A stretch of DNA of 64,000 nt. Origin: Varanus komodoensis (Eukaryota; Chordata; Lepidosauria; Squamata; Varanidae). Within the stretch, counting starts at the first letter, position 1. Each line of letters begins with the position of its first letter. Both the position numbers and the translations under genes were made by a program. Shown here in pieces: positions 1 to 9,107 of this stretch. The stretch lies in the NCBI RefSeq assembly GCF_004798865.1, contig NW_025335985.1, positions 5,547,167-5,611,166 on the forward strand. The letters are read 5' to 3'. Under the pieces are notes generated by a model. That model was not told the origin of the DNA and made no database searches. It saw only the letters and a program-made list of their open reading frames with translations.

Positions 1-680
1 AAGTCATAAGGGGCCTCCTGGGCCATCTAGCCTGACCCCAAGCTTCAGCTTGCTGTGCTTATGTAATACCCAACATGTGTTTGTCCAATCTTTCCATGAA
101 CACAGTCACTGATGAGGCCTCATTCCATATCCGAGGGGTCCTGACTGTCAGCAAATACTTCCTGACATGCAACCTGAAGCCTGGTTCCTTGAGCTTTGCC
201 CCCCTGGACTGCATCCTTTCCTCCAGCTCAGGGGAGAACAGGTCACGGCCTTCTAGCATGTGGCACCCCTTCACATACCTCTGTGTCACTATTAGTTCCC
301 CTTGGAGTCTCCCCTTCTCCAGGCTGATAAGACCCAGCTTCCTCAACTCGTATGTCATCCCTCCAAATCCGGCTACCAAGCTTGTGACCCTGCACTGAAC
401 TGACTCTAACCTAGCATGTCTCTCCTATAATGTGGAGCCCAGAACAAGACACACTGTTCCAGTTGTGGGAACACCAGAGTCTTATAGAGCAGTACTAATG
501 CCTCTTCTGATTTGGAGGCCACGCTTCTAGTATACATCCAAGGGTGATGGTCTCCTTCTTAACTGCCGTGTTGCACTGCTGGCTCTTGTTTAACCTGCTG
601 TCAGCAGGTTAGATGGCTGGATGTCATCTAGCACAACTGGGGCATTGCCTTCAAACCTGCTGCTGAACGGAAAGTGTGTT
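1..680 (-). mobile_element. CR1 LINE 3' region, truncated and decayed
   Basis: Read on the minus strand, this is the tail of a CR1 LINE. Positions 379-59 give a 106-codon open frame with the usual CR1 C-terminal pattern: ELRKLGLISLEKGRLQGEL, then GAKLKEPGFRLHVRKY, then TVRTPRIWNEAS and a final ERLDKHMLG. The plus strand opens with the typical GGCCATCTAGCCTGACC phrase of the 3' untranslated end. The true 3' terminus lies left of the window, so the element is cut by the window edge. Upstream CR1-like sequence runs to about 680, where it meets BovB. The subfamily matches the pieces at 4862 and 7334, and differs from the copy at 20.2 kb. Boundaries come from reading only and may be off by tens of bases. 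Confidence 0.8.
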
Positions 681-882
681 CCATTTTTTTTCAACCACCC
701 ATATTCAATTTGATAAAAACAACTGATTTGATCCACACAATCAAAGTCTTTAGCATAGTCAATGAAGCAGAAGTAGATGTTTTCTGGAACTCCCTAGCTT
801 TCTCCATGATCCAGTGTATGTTGGCAATTTGATCTCTAGTTCCTTTCCCTCTTTGAAATCCTGCCTGTACTTCTGGTAGTTC

Positions 883-1218
883 TCAGTCCACATACTGCTG
901 GAGCCTAGCTTGCAGGATTTTGAGCATAACTTTGCTAGCATGTGAAATGAGTGCAATGGTGCGGTAATTTGAACATTCCTTGGCATTGGCCTTCTTTGGG
1001 ATTGTAGTGTAAACTGACCTTTTCCAATCCTGCAGCCACTGTTGAGTTTTCCAAATTTGCCGGCATATCGAGTGTAGCACTTTTACTGCATCGTCTTTTA
1101 AGATTTTGAATAGCTCAGCTGGAATACTGTCACCTCCACTAACTTTGTTGTTGCTCAGACTTCCTAAGACCCATTTGACTTCACATTCCAGGATGTCTGG
1201 CTCGAGGTCAGTGACCAC
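883..1218 (-). pseudogene. BovB ORF, start of reverse transcriptase
   Basis: A 111-codon frame beginning VTDLEPDILECEVKW. It contains the N-terminal RT blocks: NNKVSGGDSIPAELFK (finger region), WLQDWKRSVYTTIPKK, and SNYRTIALISHASKVMLKIL. All are standard for BovB. It stops after LQARLQQYVD; decayed downstream sequence on the same strand (near 870-720) still resembles the next blocks (IANIHWIMEKA-like, then a broken FxDYAKAFD region). No YADD box is present in the window for this copy. Confidence 0.88.
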
Positions 1219-1240
1219 CCCATCGTGGTTATCAGGGACA

Positions 1241-2101
1241 TTAAGCTCTTTCTTGTAAAGTTCTTCTGTAATCTTGCCACCTCTTCTTAATCTCTTCTGC
1301 CTCTGTTAGGTCCCTGCCATTTTGGTCCTTTATCATGCCCATCTTTGCATGAAATGTTCCCCTCATATCTCCAATTTTCTTGATAAGATCTCTGGTCCTT
1401 CCCATTCTATTGTTTTCTTCTATTTCTTTGCACTGTTCATATAAGAAGGCATTCTTATCTCTTCTAGCTATTCTCTGGAATTCTGCATTCAATTGGGTGT
1501 ATCTTTCTCTTTTTCCCTTGCCTTTTGCTTCCCTTCTTTCCTCAGCTATTTGTAAAGCTTTCTCAGACAGCCATTTTGCTTTCTTGCATTTCTTTTTCTT
1601 TGGAATGGTTTTAGTTGCTACCTCTTGTACAATGTTGCGAACCTCCGTCCATAGTTCTTCAGGCACTCTGTCTATCAGATCTAATTCCTTAAATCTATTT
1701 GTCACCTCTACTGTATATTCTTCAGGGATATGATTTAGGTCATACCTGAGCGGCCTAGTGCTTTTCCCTACTTTCTTCAATTTAAGCCTAAATTTTGCAA
1801 CAAGAAGCTCATGATCTGAGCCACAGACCGCTCCTGGTCTAGTTTTCACTGACTGTATAGAGCTTCTCCATCTTTGGCTGCAGAGCACATACTCAATCTG
1901 ATTTCTGTGTTGACCGTCTGGTGATGTCCATGTGTACAGTCGTCCCTTGGGTTGTTGGAAAAGAGTGTTTGCTATGACCATTGTATTCTCTTGGCAAAAT
2001 TCTACCAGCCTGTGCCCTGCTTCATTTTGTACTCCAAGGCCAAACTTGCCTGTTATTCCAGTTATCTTTTGGCTTCCTACTTTAGCATTCCAATCCCCCA
2101 T
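1241..2101 (-). pseudogene. BovB ORF, C-terminal half of endonuclease and linker
   Basis: A 286-codon frame, the longest in the window. It begins with MGDWNAKVG (Asp and Asn of the active site at residues 3 and 5), continues with LYTWTSPDG at 55-63, and has SDHELL at 95-100 with the terminal catalytic Asp-His pair. At residues 69-71 the copy reads IEY where BovB usually has IDY, so a conserved Asp is changed. A Lys-rich stretch (PKKKKCKKAKW) and a charged linker rich in Glu, Arg and Lys follow. The frame is lost just before the reverse transcriptase. Confidence 0.88.
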
Positions 2102-2114
2102 GATGATAAGGACA

Positions 2115-2765
2115 TCATTTTTTGGTGTTAAAGAATTCTAGAAGGTGTTGTAGGCCTTCATAGAACCGGTCAGCTTCAGCTTCTTTAGCGCCAGTGGTTG
2201 GGGCATAGACTTGGACTACTGTGATGTTGAATGGTTTGCCTTGGATTCGAACTGAGATCATTCTGTCATTTTGGAGATTGTATCCCACTACTGCTTTTCC
2301 TACTCTTTTATTGACTATGAAGGCTGCTCCATTTCTTCTGAGGGATTCTTGCCTGCAATAGTATACCTGATGGTCATCTGAATTAAATTCACCCATTCCT
2401 GTCCATTTTAGTTCACTGATTCCTAAGAGGTCGATGTTCAGTCTTGTCATCTCTTGTTTGACCACATCCAGCTTGCCTGGATTCATGGATCTTACATTCC
2501 AGGTTCCTACGGAGTATAGATCTTTGCAGCATTGGACTTTCCTTTCACCACCAGATACATCAGCAACTGAGTGTCCTTTCGGCTTTGATCCAGTGGCTTC
2601 ATTCTTTCTGGCACTACTAGTACTAGCCCTCTGCTCTTCCCCAGTAGCACATTGGACACCTTCCGACCTGAGGTGCTTATCTTCTGGCATCATATCTTTT
2701 TGCCTCTTGGTACTGTACATGGGGTTTTCATGGCAAATTTGCCATTTCCTTCTCCAGTGGATCAC
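2115..2765 (-). pseudogene. BovB ORF, leader and N-terminal half of AP-like endonuclease
   Basis: A 216-codon frame. Residues 1-80 match the variable BovB leader. The endonuclease starts at about residue 85 with VGTWNVRSM (catalytic Asn at 90), followed by ISELKW with catalytic Glu at 118, and later VVQVYAPT near residue 190. These are hallmarks of the EEP fold used by RTE LINEs to nick the target DNA. The frame ends at LEFFNTKK; the natural continuation is in another frame from 2101, so one indel separates the halves. It is a fossil of an element gene, not a host gene. Confidence 0.85.
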
Positions 2766-2900
2766 GTTTTGTCAGAGCTCTTTGCTATGACCTGTCCATC
2801 TTGGGTGGCCCTGCACGGCATAGCTCATAGCTTCGTTGAGCTACGCAAGCCCCTTTGCCACAGCAAGGCAGTGATCCATGAAGGAGCATCATGTGATACT

Positions 2901-4861
2901 GGCTCCCATAGGATTCTTTTCTGGATTGAGAAGTGCAGGCAAAGGTGTGACTGGAAGGCTACAGAGCACCGGAGAGATGTGTAACAGGAAGAAAAATGCA
3001 CACCAGCCATGTCCCTTTTGCAGGGGTTTGGCAAGGTCACAAGCTTCATCAAAATCAATTCTTTCCTTTGCTTTGAGGCAAAGGAATGATGGCAGCCAAG
3101 GATAGCCCTTCACTTTGCAGCATGGTAGCCTCCCAATTAAGAGTAACGACTTAAGGAAATACTAAGAAATAAAATCAGGAGAGGCAGGGAGCCTAGTTTG
3201 TATGGGGTGGGCTCCACAGGAGCCCCCAGGCCTAGTACAACACATTCTGAATAAATCTTCATCTGTCTGTCTAATCCAAAACATCTTATACTTCCAAGAA
3301 GGAGCATCCTTCTACAATCAGTGTGGCAACATTTCATGAAAATGTTCATGAATCTGTGGTTGATGTTATTGATGCAGAAGATGAACGGGGCAGCCATTAT
3401 GTGGCCATCCAGATTTCCACCTTCCCCATGAAGTTTCTCCTCCACAAGTGAGGAGGAACTCTCTTTAGCTGGCGAGGAGGGACCACATATTCAAGCCAGG
3501 GGTCATCTGTGACAAACGTCTAGCCATTTGGCTAACCTAGGTGATGCTGCTTGGTACTATTCCTTCATTTACTTTGAATGCTCCCCCTGAATGCCACAGT
3601 AGCTAGGCTAGGCTAGGACCTTTCTTAATTTCTCTGACACTATCATTTTCTGTATGGAAGACTGTTTTTCCCCCAGTGGAGGGACATGCCACCCTCTCCA
3701 GCTACAATGGTACTGCCCAGGCCCAGTTGGGCTATCTCCATGGCTACCCCAGGAAAGAAAAAGGTTGCCATTCTACTGAAGGAGCTTCACCCATGAACAA
3801 TATCCTAAAGCATTCATTAGTCAGTTGTCACGGTATGGTTTATATCTCATGCAACAAACTGAAGTCAGTAAAGAATTATAGTTCTGCATGGAGTTGTTAG
3901 CTTGGGGCAGTGAAGATCTTGCCTTCTGTACAGATTAGTAAGAGTCTGAGTCCTTTAAATCATTCGTGGTAATGTTAGGAAAATGTGCCCTAGAAGAGAT
4001 GTTACTGCAGTGTTGGCTGCAGTCTCCAGATCACTTGCTCTAGAACCACCTTTCCTGGTTTTCAGAGTCCCTAGACAGAAAAGCACGTGCTTATCAAACT
4101 GGGTAGCAGGCACTCATGCATATCAACAGATGTTCACAGAACTAAATATAGATTTCAGGGTAAGAAGGAAAGAACCCTGCTAGATAGCTAGTTCACAACA
4201 ATCTCTGAGGTGGAACGCAAAGAACCAGGGTGGGCTTGTGTTTTGCTGATATGCACATCTCTGAGATGCAAGTTTGTGCAATTTATCCTGGAATCGTGTG
4301 TGCATGTTCTGCTGAGCATGTTGCTCTGTGCCAACAGCTTAAGCGTGCATCATATTCATATCCAAAAGACTCCGCTTGGAGAATGATGTGGCATACAAAT
4401 GCAATAATAAATATTCTCCAAGACTGCAGTTCTATCTCAAAGCATTCGAATGATCATCTAAATCATTGGAGTGAACCCTGTGTCTATTACTTTAATTGTG
4501 CATTGGCTTGCACATCAAATTACTACTATTTGGGGTTTGGATTTAGCAGTAAATCTTATACCACATTTAAGATGCTTGTCTACAACAATGAAGGTGTGAT
4601 TTTCACAAGAAAGGAAAATCACTGGTATTTGAAGCATTCTGGTATACTTACTCATGCATGGTACTTCTATACTAGCTAATTAACTAAGACCTCTCAGCAG
4701 CTTGCAAAGGTTTAAAATATATTAAAAATACAATTAAAGAAGCTAAGAACAATTCATATTGTGTCTGGCAAACACAGAAGTCAGCATGACATGTCACATC
4801 ACATAGGATGTGCTTCTTGAGTCAGTCTGCCCTATTCTTTTTACATATATAAATTATTTGA
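2901..4861. other. Unassigned, no gene or known repeat seen
   Basis: About 2 kb with no recognised transposon or exon. A small TAGGC triplet tandem lies at about 3602-3616. A 149-codon frame occupies 4230-4679 on the plus strand; its translation is rich in Tyr, Cys, His and Ser and matches no family I know, so it is probably a chance opening in AT-rich DNA. Confidence 0.5.
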
Positions 4862-5160
4862 TAGAAACATAGAAACAGAGCGAGTCAGAAGGGGTCTCCT
4901 AGGCCATCTAGTCTGACCCCTGGCTCCAGCCGGCTCCACTCATGACATGCCCACCATGTCTAGCCTAGCCTCACCAATGAGGCCTCAACCACCTCCTAAC
5001 TGTCAAGAAGTACTTCCTGGAATCTAAATTGAACCTTGGCTCCCTGAGCTTCACTCTGTTGGAGCGCATCCTGCCCTCCTCTGCAGGGAAAAACAGGTCT
5101 CTTCCCACCTCCTTCTGACACCCCCTCACATACCTGTATGTTGCCAGCAGATCCCCTCAG
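4862..5160 (-). mobile_element. CR1 LINE 3' end fragment
   Basis: The plus strand starts with AGAAACATAGAAAC and the GGCCATCTAGTCTGACCCC phrase found at position 20 of the window, then runs through the same C-terminal coding region in reverse. It is the same CR1 subfamily as the copy at 1-680. No long open frame survives, and the copy stops near 5160, so it is 5'-truncated and old. Confidence 0.75.
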
Positions 5161-6559
5161 GAAACATATTAGGGACAGAGAAAATGGCTTATATTTAAGG
5201 CTAGGGATGTTGCTAATGTTGTTAAGTCTGTTCTAAGTCTAATGTTGTTAAGTCTATTGTGTCTTCATTTTGCAGATTTTCAGGTGCTTTTTTATTGTCT
5301 CCTCACTGATGAAATTAGATTTTTTTCCCCAATTCCTGAACTGTAGTCATTTGTATTTGCACAAATGTGCACTTCTGGATATGCACACATTCCCCCACCA
5401 CATCTGTATTGTTATGCTTTAGTCTATGGGCAATGTTGTACATTTTCAGCTGGTGGTCTCCCCACCTCCATTACTGTGGCTATATTTGCATAAAATTCCA
5501 GAATTTTTTTTTAAACTGGTCTGCAAATGTGCAAAATCTTTGTGACTTGGTTAAAACTGGTCCACTCCCACTTGGTTAAAACTGCAAATAGGATCCATAG
5601 AAATTTGAACTCGCTTGAATCCATTGTGCATTTCTTGGGCATCCCATGGCCCATTGACATCAATAACTCAATAGAACCAAAACATGAAGTTCCATTCATT
5701 TACATGGGTCTTAAATGTGTCCTTCCCAACATTCCAGCTGCTGCCATTGACTGAACTTCAAGAATTCAGTTTTAAACCTGGATGCTCTGATAATCCAAAT
5801 GGCCTCAAGGAAAGGGTGAATAATGAAACTAGTCTCAGGCATTGCATTCCCAGATCATTAGAAAAGAACTTAATGTTGCATGAAGCATCCAAGGGAGTGC
5901 TTTACGCTACATTCTTCTAAGAATCATTCCTGGATTATCTCTTTTCATGGCAAGTGGGCATCACAGCAAAATAGGTTGCCATGGCAAAGGAGATGGTGAA
6001 ACTAACAGTGCCTTAAAAAAAGAAAAGAAAAGAAACAAACACACAACCACTGGATTTACTATGGCCTTCCTGATGCATCTGCAGAGACAAACATTGTCTA
6101 AAAAGTTGGCAAGACTAGTGGGTGCCAGATGATAATTGATCCAGGCCCTGGAGGCAGAAGCGCAAGCCAGGACTAACTCTTGTTAATCACTGGGGGTGTG
6201 TAAAGGCCAGATGCAGAGTGCAATTAAGACAGACGATTGCAAAGGAGGAAGCGTGTCACATGGTAGAAAGGTATTTTCTTCTTGGCAGGCCACACCGACA
6301 CTGGAGGCAAGCTTGGGAAGCTGTCATGCCGTCACATCAAGCACATTCCTTTGTGTAGGCGGGTTGAAAAAAAAGCTGGATACAGCAAAACAAACAAAGG
6401 AACAATACCTGTGAGGGAAAGAGAAGGCCATCTCACAGGAGCAGGAGAGTGGTGAGGTGCTGGTTTTCTAAGGCTGTCCCACAGAACTGAGTAGCTGAGT
6501 GTTTGAGGGCTTGCTCAGCAAGGAAATGAAAAACAAAACCAGAAGCCCACCTCCTTGTG
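5161..6559. other. Unassigned AT-rich stretch with short direct repeats
   Basis: Two small tandem duplications are visible: TAATGTTGTTAAGTCT at 5214-5229 and again at 5240-5255, and ACTTGGTTAAAACTG at 5545-5559 and 5570-5584. The start near 5201 (CTAGGGATGT) and the TGCACA-rich sequence that follows resemble the AT-rich MITE family described at 19.5 and 43.9 kb, but no clear right end was found. The rest, to 6559, shows nothing I can name. Confidence 0.35.
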
Positions 6560-6905
6560 TCCAGAAAACCGGCATGGAAGACATTGGCATTGTCGTTCTG
6601 TGCTTTGACTTCTGGTGACCCTGGGAATGGGTGGCCTTCAAAGATCCCTGTCCTTGACAGTCCAGCTCAGCTTCCTGTGAAAGCACTTAATGGAATTGAT
6701 TCATCTCATGGTTGCTCTTCCTCTTCTTCTTCTGGTTTCAATCTTCCCTAGCATGATTTTGTCAGTGAGTCTTGCCTTCCCACGATCTGCCAGAAGAATG
6801 ACACCTCCAGTTTTCTCCATTTCGCTTCCAGGGACATTTCTGGCTTGATTTGATCTAAGGCCCACTTGTTCATCTTTATGTCCATCTGGTTTTCTCCCCC
6901 TGTCC
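6560..6905 (-). mobile_element. RTE-type LINE C-terminal fragment, different from classic BovB
   Basis: Reading the minus strand from about 6905 gives NKWALDQIKPEMSLEAKW, then a FFWQIVGRQDSL block and IMLGKIETRRRRGR, and then, after indels, LSWTVKDRDL and RVTRSQ. These correspond to the end of squamate RTE-like reverse transcriptase proteins (the family pattern is SLEAKMTKL, RRQDSLEKT, MLGKIEG, RRRRGR, then a VxDR...W and VTRSR ending). The blocks fall in different frames, so the copy has several indels. It differs from the BovB C-terminus at 14.3 kb and probably belongs to a sister lineage. Confidence 0.65.
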
Positions 6906-7047
6906 TCCAATAGACCCCCCCCCTCTCTATATATATAATACATGCGGGGAGCTTCCTACACAGGAGAAAACTGAGACATGCAAGTCCTCATCTACAATCA
7001 AAGATGCATTTTGCCGCATAGTATCATAGAACAGTAAAGTTGCAAGG

Positions 7048-7190
7048 ATAGATAAATGTATGGCCTTGAATGTATTGGTTGTACTTGATTAAAATTCCTT
7101 GGCAACATTATTCTATTTTACTTATTTTACATATGCTTTTCTTCTTTTTGTAGTCTGTTAATGTTAAGAAAATAATAACGAATTTTAAAA
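7048..7190 (+). mobile_element. L1 3' end, short 5'-truncated insertion in CR1
   Basis: 143 bp flanked by near-identical 20-bp copies of CR1 sequence: 7028-7047 and 7191-7210 share 18 of 20 bases (AGAACAGTA then A/G, AGTTG, C/G, AAGG). This is a good target-site duplication. The inserted end (TTTTTGTAGTCTGTTAATG, then AAAATAATAACG and a run of A) resembles the 3' end of the L1 at 48.4 kb, which ends TTTAGTTTGTAG and AAAATAATAATAAC. I infer an extreme 5' truncation during target-primed reverse transcription. Confidence 0.6.
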
Positions 7191-7333
7191 AGAACAGTAG
7201 AGTTGGAAGGGGCCAGAAAGCCATCGGGTCCAACCTGCTGCTATTTCAGGACCCCAACTTACTCTGTCCCATTTAGATGACTACGCAAATGCTTTTTAAA
7301 TGTTTCCAGAGAATGAGAGCCTACAACTTGCAG

Positions 7334-7662
7334 TGAAGGGCCACTAGGATGGGGGCTGGTTTGCAGGGGAAGCCATATGAGGAGAGACTGAAGGAGCTGG
7401 GTCTTTTCAGCCTGGAGAGGAGGAGACTCAGAGGGAGCCTTTAGCGACATACAGGTACATGAGGGGGTGCCATGCAGAGATGGGTCATGACCTCCCCCAC
7501 CCCCCGCAGTGGAGGGCAGAGCATGTTCCAATGGAGCAAAGCTCAGGGAACCAAGATTTACGGTGGATGCCAGGAAGTGCTTCCTGACAGTTAGGACCCC
7601 TAGGGTATGGAATGGGCTTCCACGGGAGGTGGTTGAAGCCCCATCGATGAGGGTGTTTAAGG
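7334..7662 (+). mobile_element. CR1 LINE fragment, plus strand, inside minus-strand CR1
   Basis: The plus strand encodes, with breaks, [19 protein letters not shown] and then GAKLREPRFTVDARKCFLTV, RTPRVWNGLPREVVEAP and VFKELPQ, which is the CR1 C-terminus in sense orientation. Its subfamily matches the 1-680 and 4862 copies rather than the CR1 it interrupts. The flanks AACTTGCAG (7325-7333) and AACTTCCCCAG (7663-7673) may be a degraded duplication of the site. The usual CR1 3' untranslated end is absent, so local inversion remains possible. Confidence 0.6.
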
Positions 7663-7770
7663 AACTTCCCCAGGTAATACGTTCCATTGTTGAACTGCTC
7701 TGACAGGAAGTTCTTCCTGGAGTGTAGTCTAAATCTAGTTTCCTTTAACTTAAGTCCGTTATTCCAGGTG

Positions 7771-8848
7771 CAAGCCATCACTTGATGAGGTATCATCACG
7801 AGATGCGTTTTCCTGAATGGACAATACAGTCCTCTTCATGAAGAGGGATAGGAAAGCCGGGGATGCCCTGGCTCATTAAGAAGCCCCACACTCCATGCCA
7901 AACTTTCATTCCCTTCAGCCCTGAGCTTGTTTGCAACCTGTTTTCCTTTTCATGTGATTGGAAAAAGCGTGTGCTTTCCCTCCACTTCCATGGAATAAAA
8001 GTGCCTTCTAAACTCAGCATACCAGCTTTTAAAAATATACAGTTTTCAGATGTGATCAAGGACTCAGGAATGTGTGAGCTTTTTCCAAACTAAACGCATT
8101 CCCATTCAAGTTTGTGTTCAGGGTTGCAAACAAGGCAAGTTCTGCTTATTTACAAATTGAAACAAAAGGCTCTCGAAGCCCCATTTGTGGGTTGATGAAA
8201 CACTGGTGGGCATAGCAGGTAGAGGAGAGATGGGGCTATGCACTGGCCACAGCCTGAGCTTCTTCATCTCCACAAACTTCACTCCCTGGCTTCCCCACAC
8301 TGAGCAGGGAGGGCTGGAGGGATTTTTAAGGATCTGTACCTGGGTGTGCTTAGAGTTCTCCTTGAGATCAGGAACCCGGCATTACTGGGATTCCCAAAAG
8401 CAGAGACACCTTGGAGCATACTCGGGTGAACACCCCTATAATCTTTCCGCAGGTAGTCCTGCTCAACCCCAGAAGATCAGCAGTGCAACTCGTGGGGATG
8501 GGAACAATTTGACCGGGCCAGTGCAGATATCCGTGTCTCTCATTTTAGTTTTTATGGCCAAACACAAGCCTAAATAGAGTGAATTTCTCACTACAGTGAT
8601 TCAACTTGTGATAGTGGAATGTGTGTGCAAGGGGTGAATGGGTACTCCAGTCTGTGGGAGACGGATGTGCCTTGGATGAACACTAATGAAATTTAGACTG
8701 GGACATTCCTCGGTGGGAAGGAAAGAATTCTCAGACCATGAAAATGCCAAGCACTTCTTAAAGCATATTGAGAACCATTTGGGAGTGGAAACGATAAGAA
8801 GAAAAACGGTGGGATAGAAATGTGATTTAGTGTGCTAGTAACACAATG
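7771..8848. other. Unassigned, nothing recognised
   Basis: Roughly 1.1 kb of unique-looking sequence. A 130-codon frame at 8185-8577 (+) shows no known domain. No simple repeat longer than a few units was seen. Confidence 0.5.
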
Positions 8849-9107
8849 TTTTATTTATTTAGTTAGTTATTTGTTTATTTGTTTTTCGGTTTATATCCTG
8901 CCTTTTTCCTACAAAGGGCTCAAGGCAGCTTGCATCATTCTCCTCCTCCATCTTATCCCCACAACAACAACCCTGTGAGGTAGGTTGGGCTGAGAGTCTG
9001 TGACTGGCCCAAAGTCACCCGGTTGGCTCCATGGCTGAGCGGGGACTAGAACCCAGATTGTCTGAGTCCCAGTCCCGTGCTCTTCACCACTGCACCACAC
9101 TGGCTCT
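8849..9107 (-). mobile_element. CORE/MIR-like SINE with tRNA-type head
   Basis: Read on the minus strand it starts at 9107 with GAGCCAGTGTGGTGCAGTGG, has a B-box-like GGGTTCTAGTCCC, then the CORE segment (GACTTTGGGCCAGTCAC, CTCAGCCCAACCTACCTC) and a tail ending near AAGGCAGGATATAAACC and AAATAA repeats. Such SINEs are pol III transcripts moved by LINE enzymes. The copy is nearly full length. It is one of at least ten in the window. Confidence 0.85.

Larger units (their letters stand above)
690..2900 (-). mobile_element. BovB (RTE-clade) LINE, 5' end through early reverse transcriptase
   Basis: About 2.2 kb of a BovB LINE on the minus strand. The 5' end near 2900-2800 carries the known BovB leader (the region around the CAAAGGGGCTTG phrase). 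Three open segments follow: 2765-2115 (leader plus start of the AP-type endonuclease), 2101-1241 (rest of the endonuclease and linker) and 1218-883 (start of the reverse transcriptase). Decayed RT sequence continues to about 720 and then stops at the CR1 junction. The YADD catalytic box, the C-terminus and the 3' tail are missing. Frame changes lie near 2110 and near 1240, and a stop follows QQYVD near 883, so the copy is dead. BovB copies its RNA at a nicked chromosomal site; this family is abundant in squamates. Confidence 0.9.
7028..7770 (-). mobile_element. CR1 LINE 3' end carrying two younger insertions
   Basis: The host element is a minus-strand CR1 in three pieces: the 3' terminal part near 7021-7047, the body at 7191-7333, and a further upstream part from about 7674 to 7770. 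The minus strand of 7333-7259 encodes LETFKKHLRSHLNGTE, and 7770-7674 encodes LKLKETRFRLHSRKNFLSEQFNNGTYY, which are adjacent parts of one CR1 C-terminus. The gaps are filled by an L1 tail (7048-7190) and by a plus-strand CR1 fragment (about 7334-7662). Confidence 0.7.

Noticed and set aside
4230-4679. 149-codon plus-strand frame
   Set aside because: No known motif, Cys/Tyr/His-rich composition, AT-rich region, no splice or start context that supports a gene.
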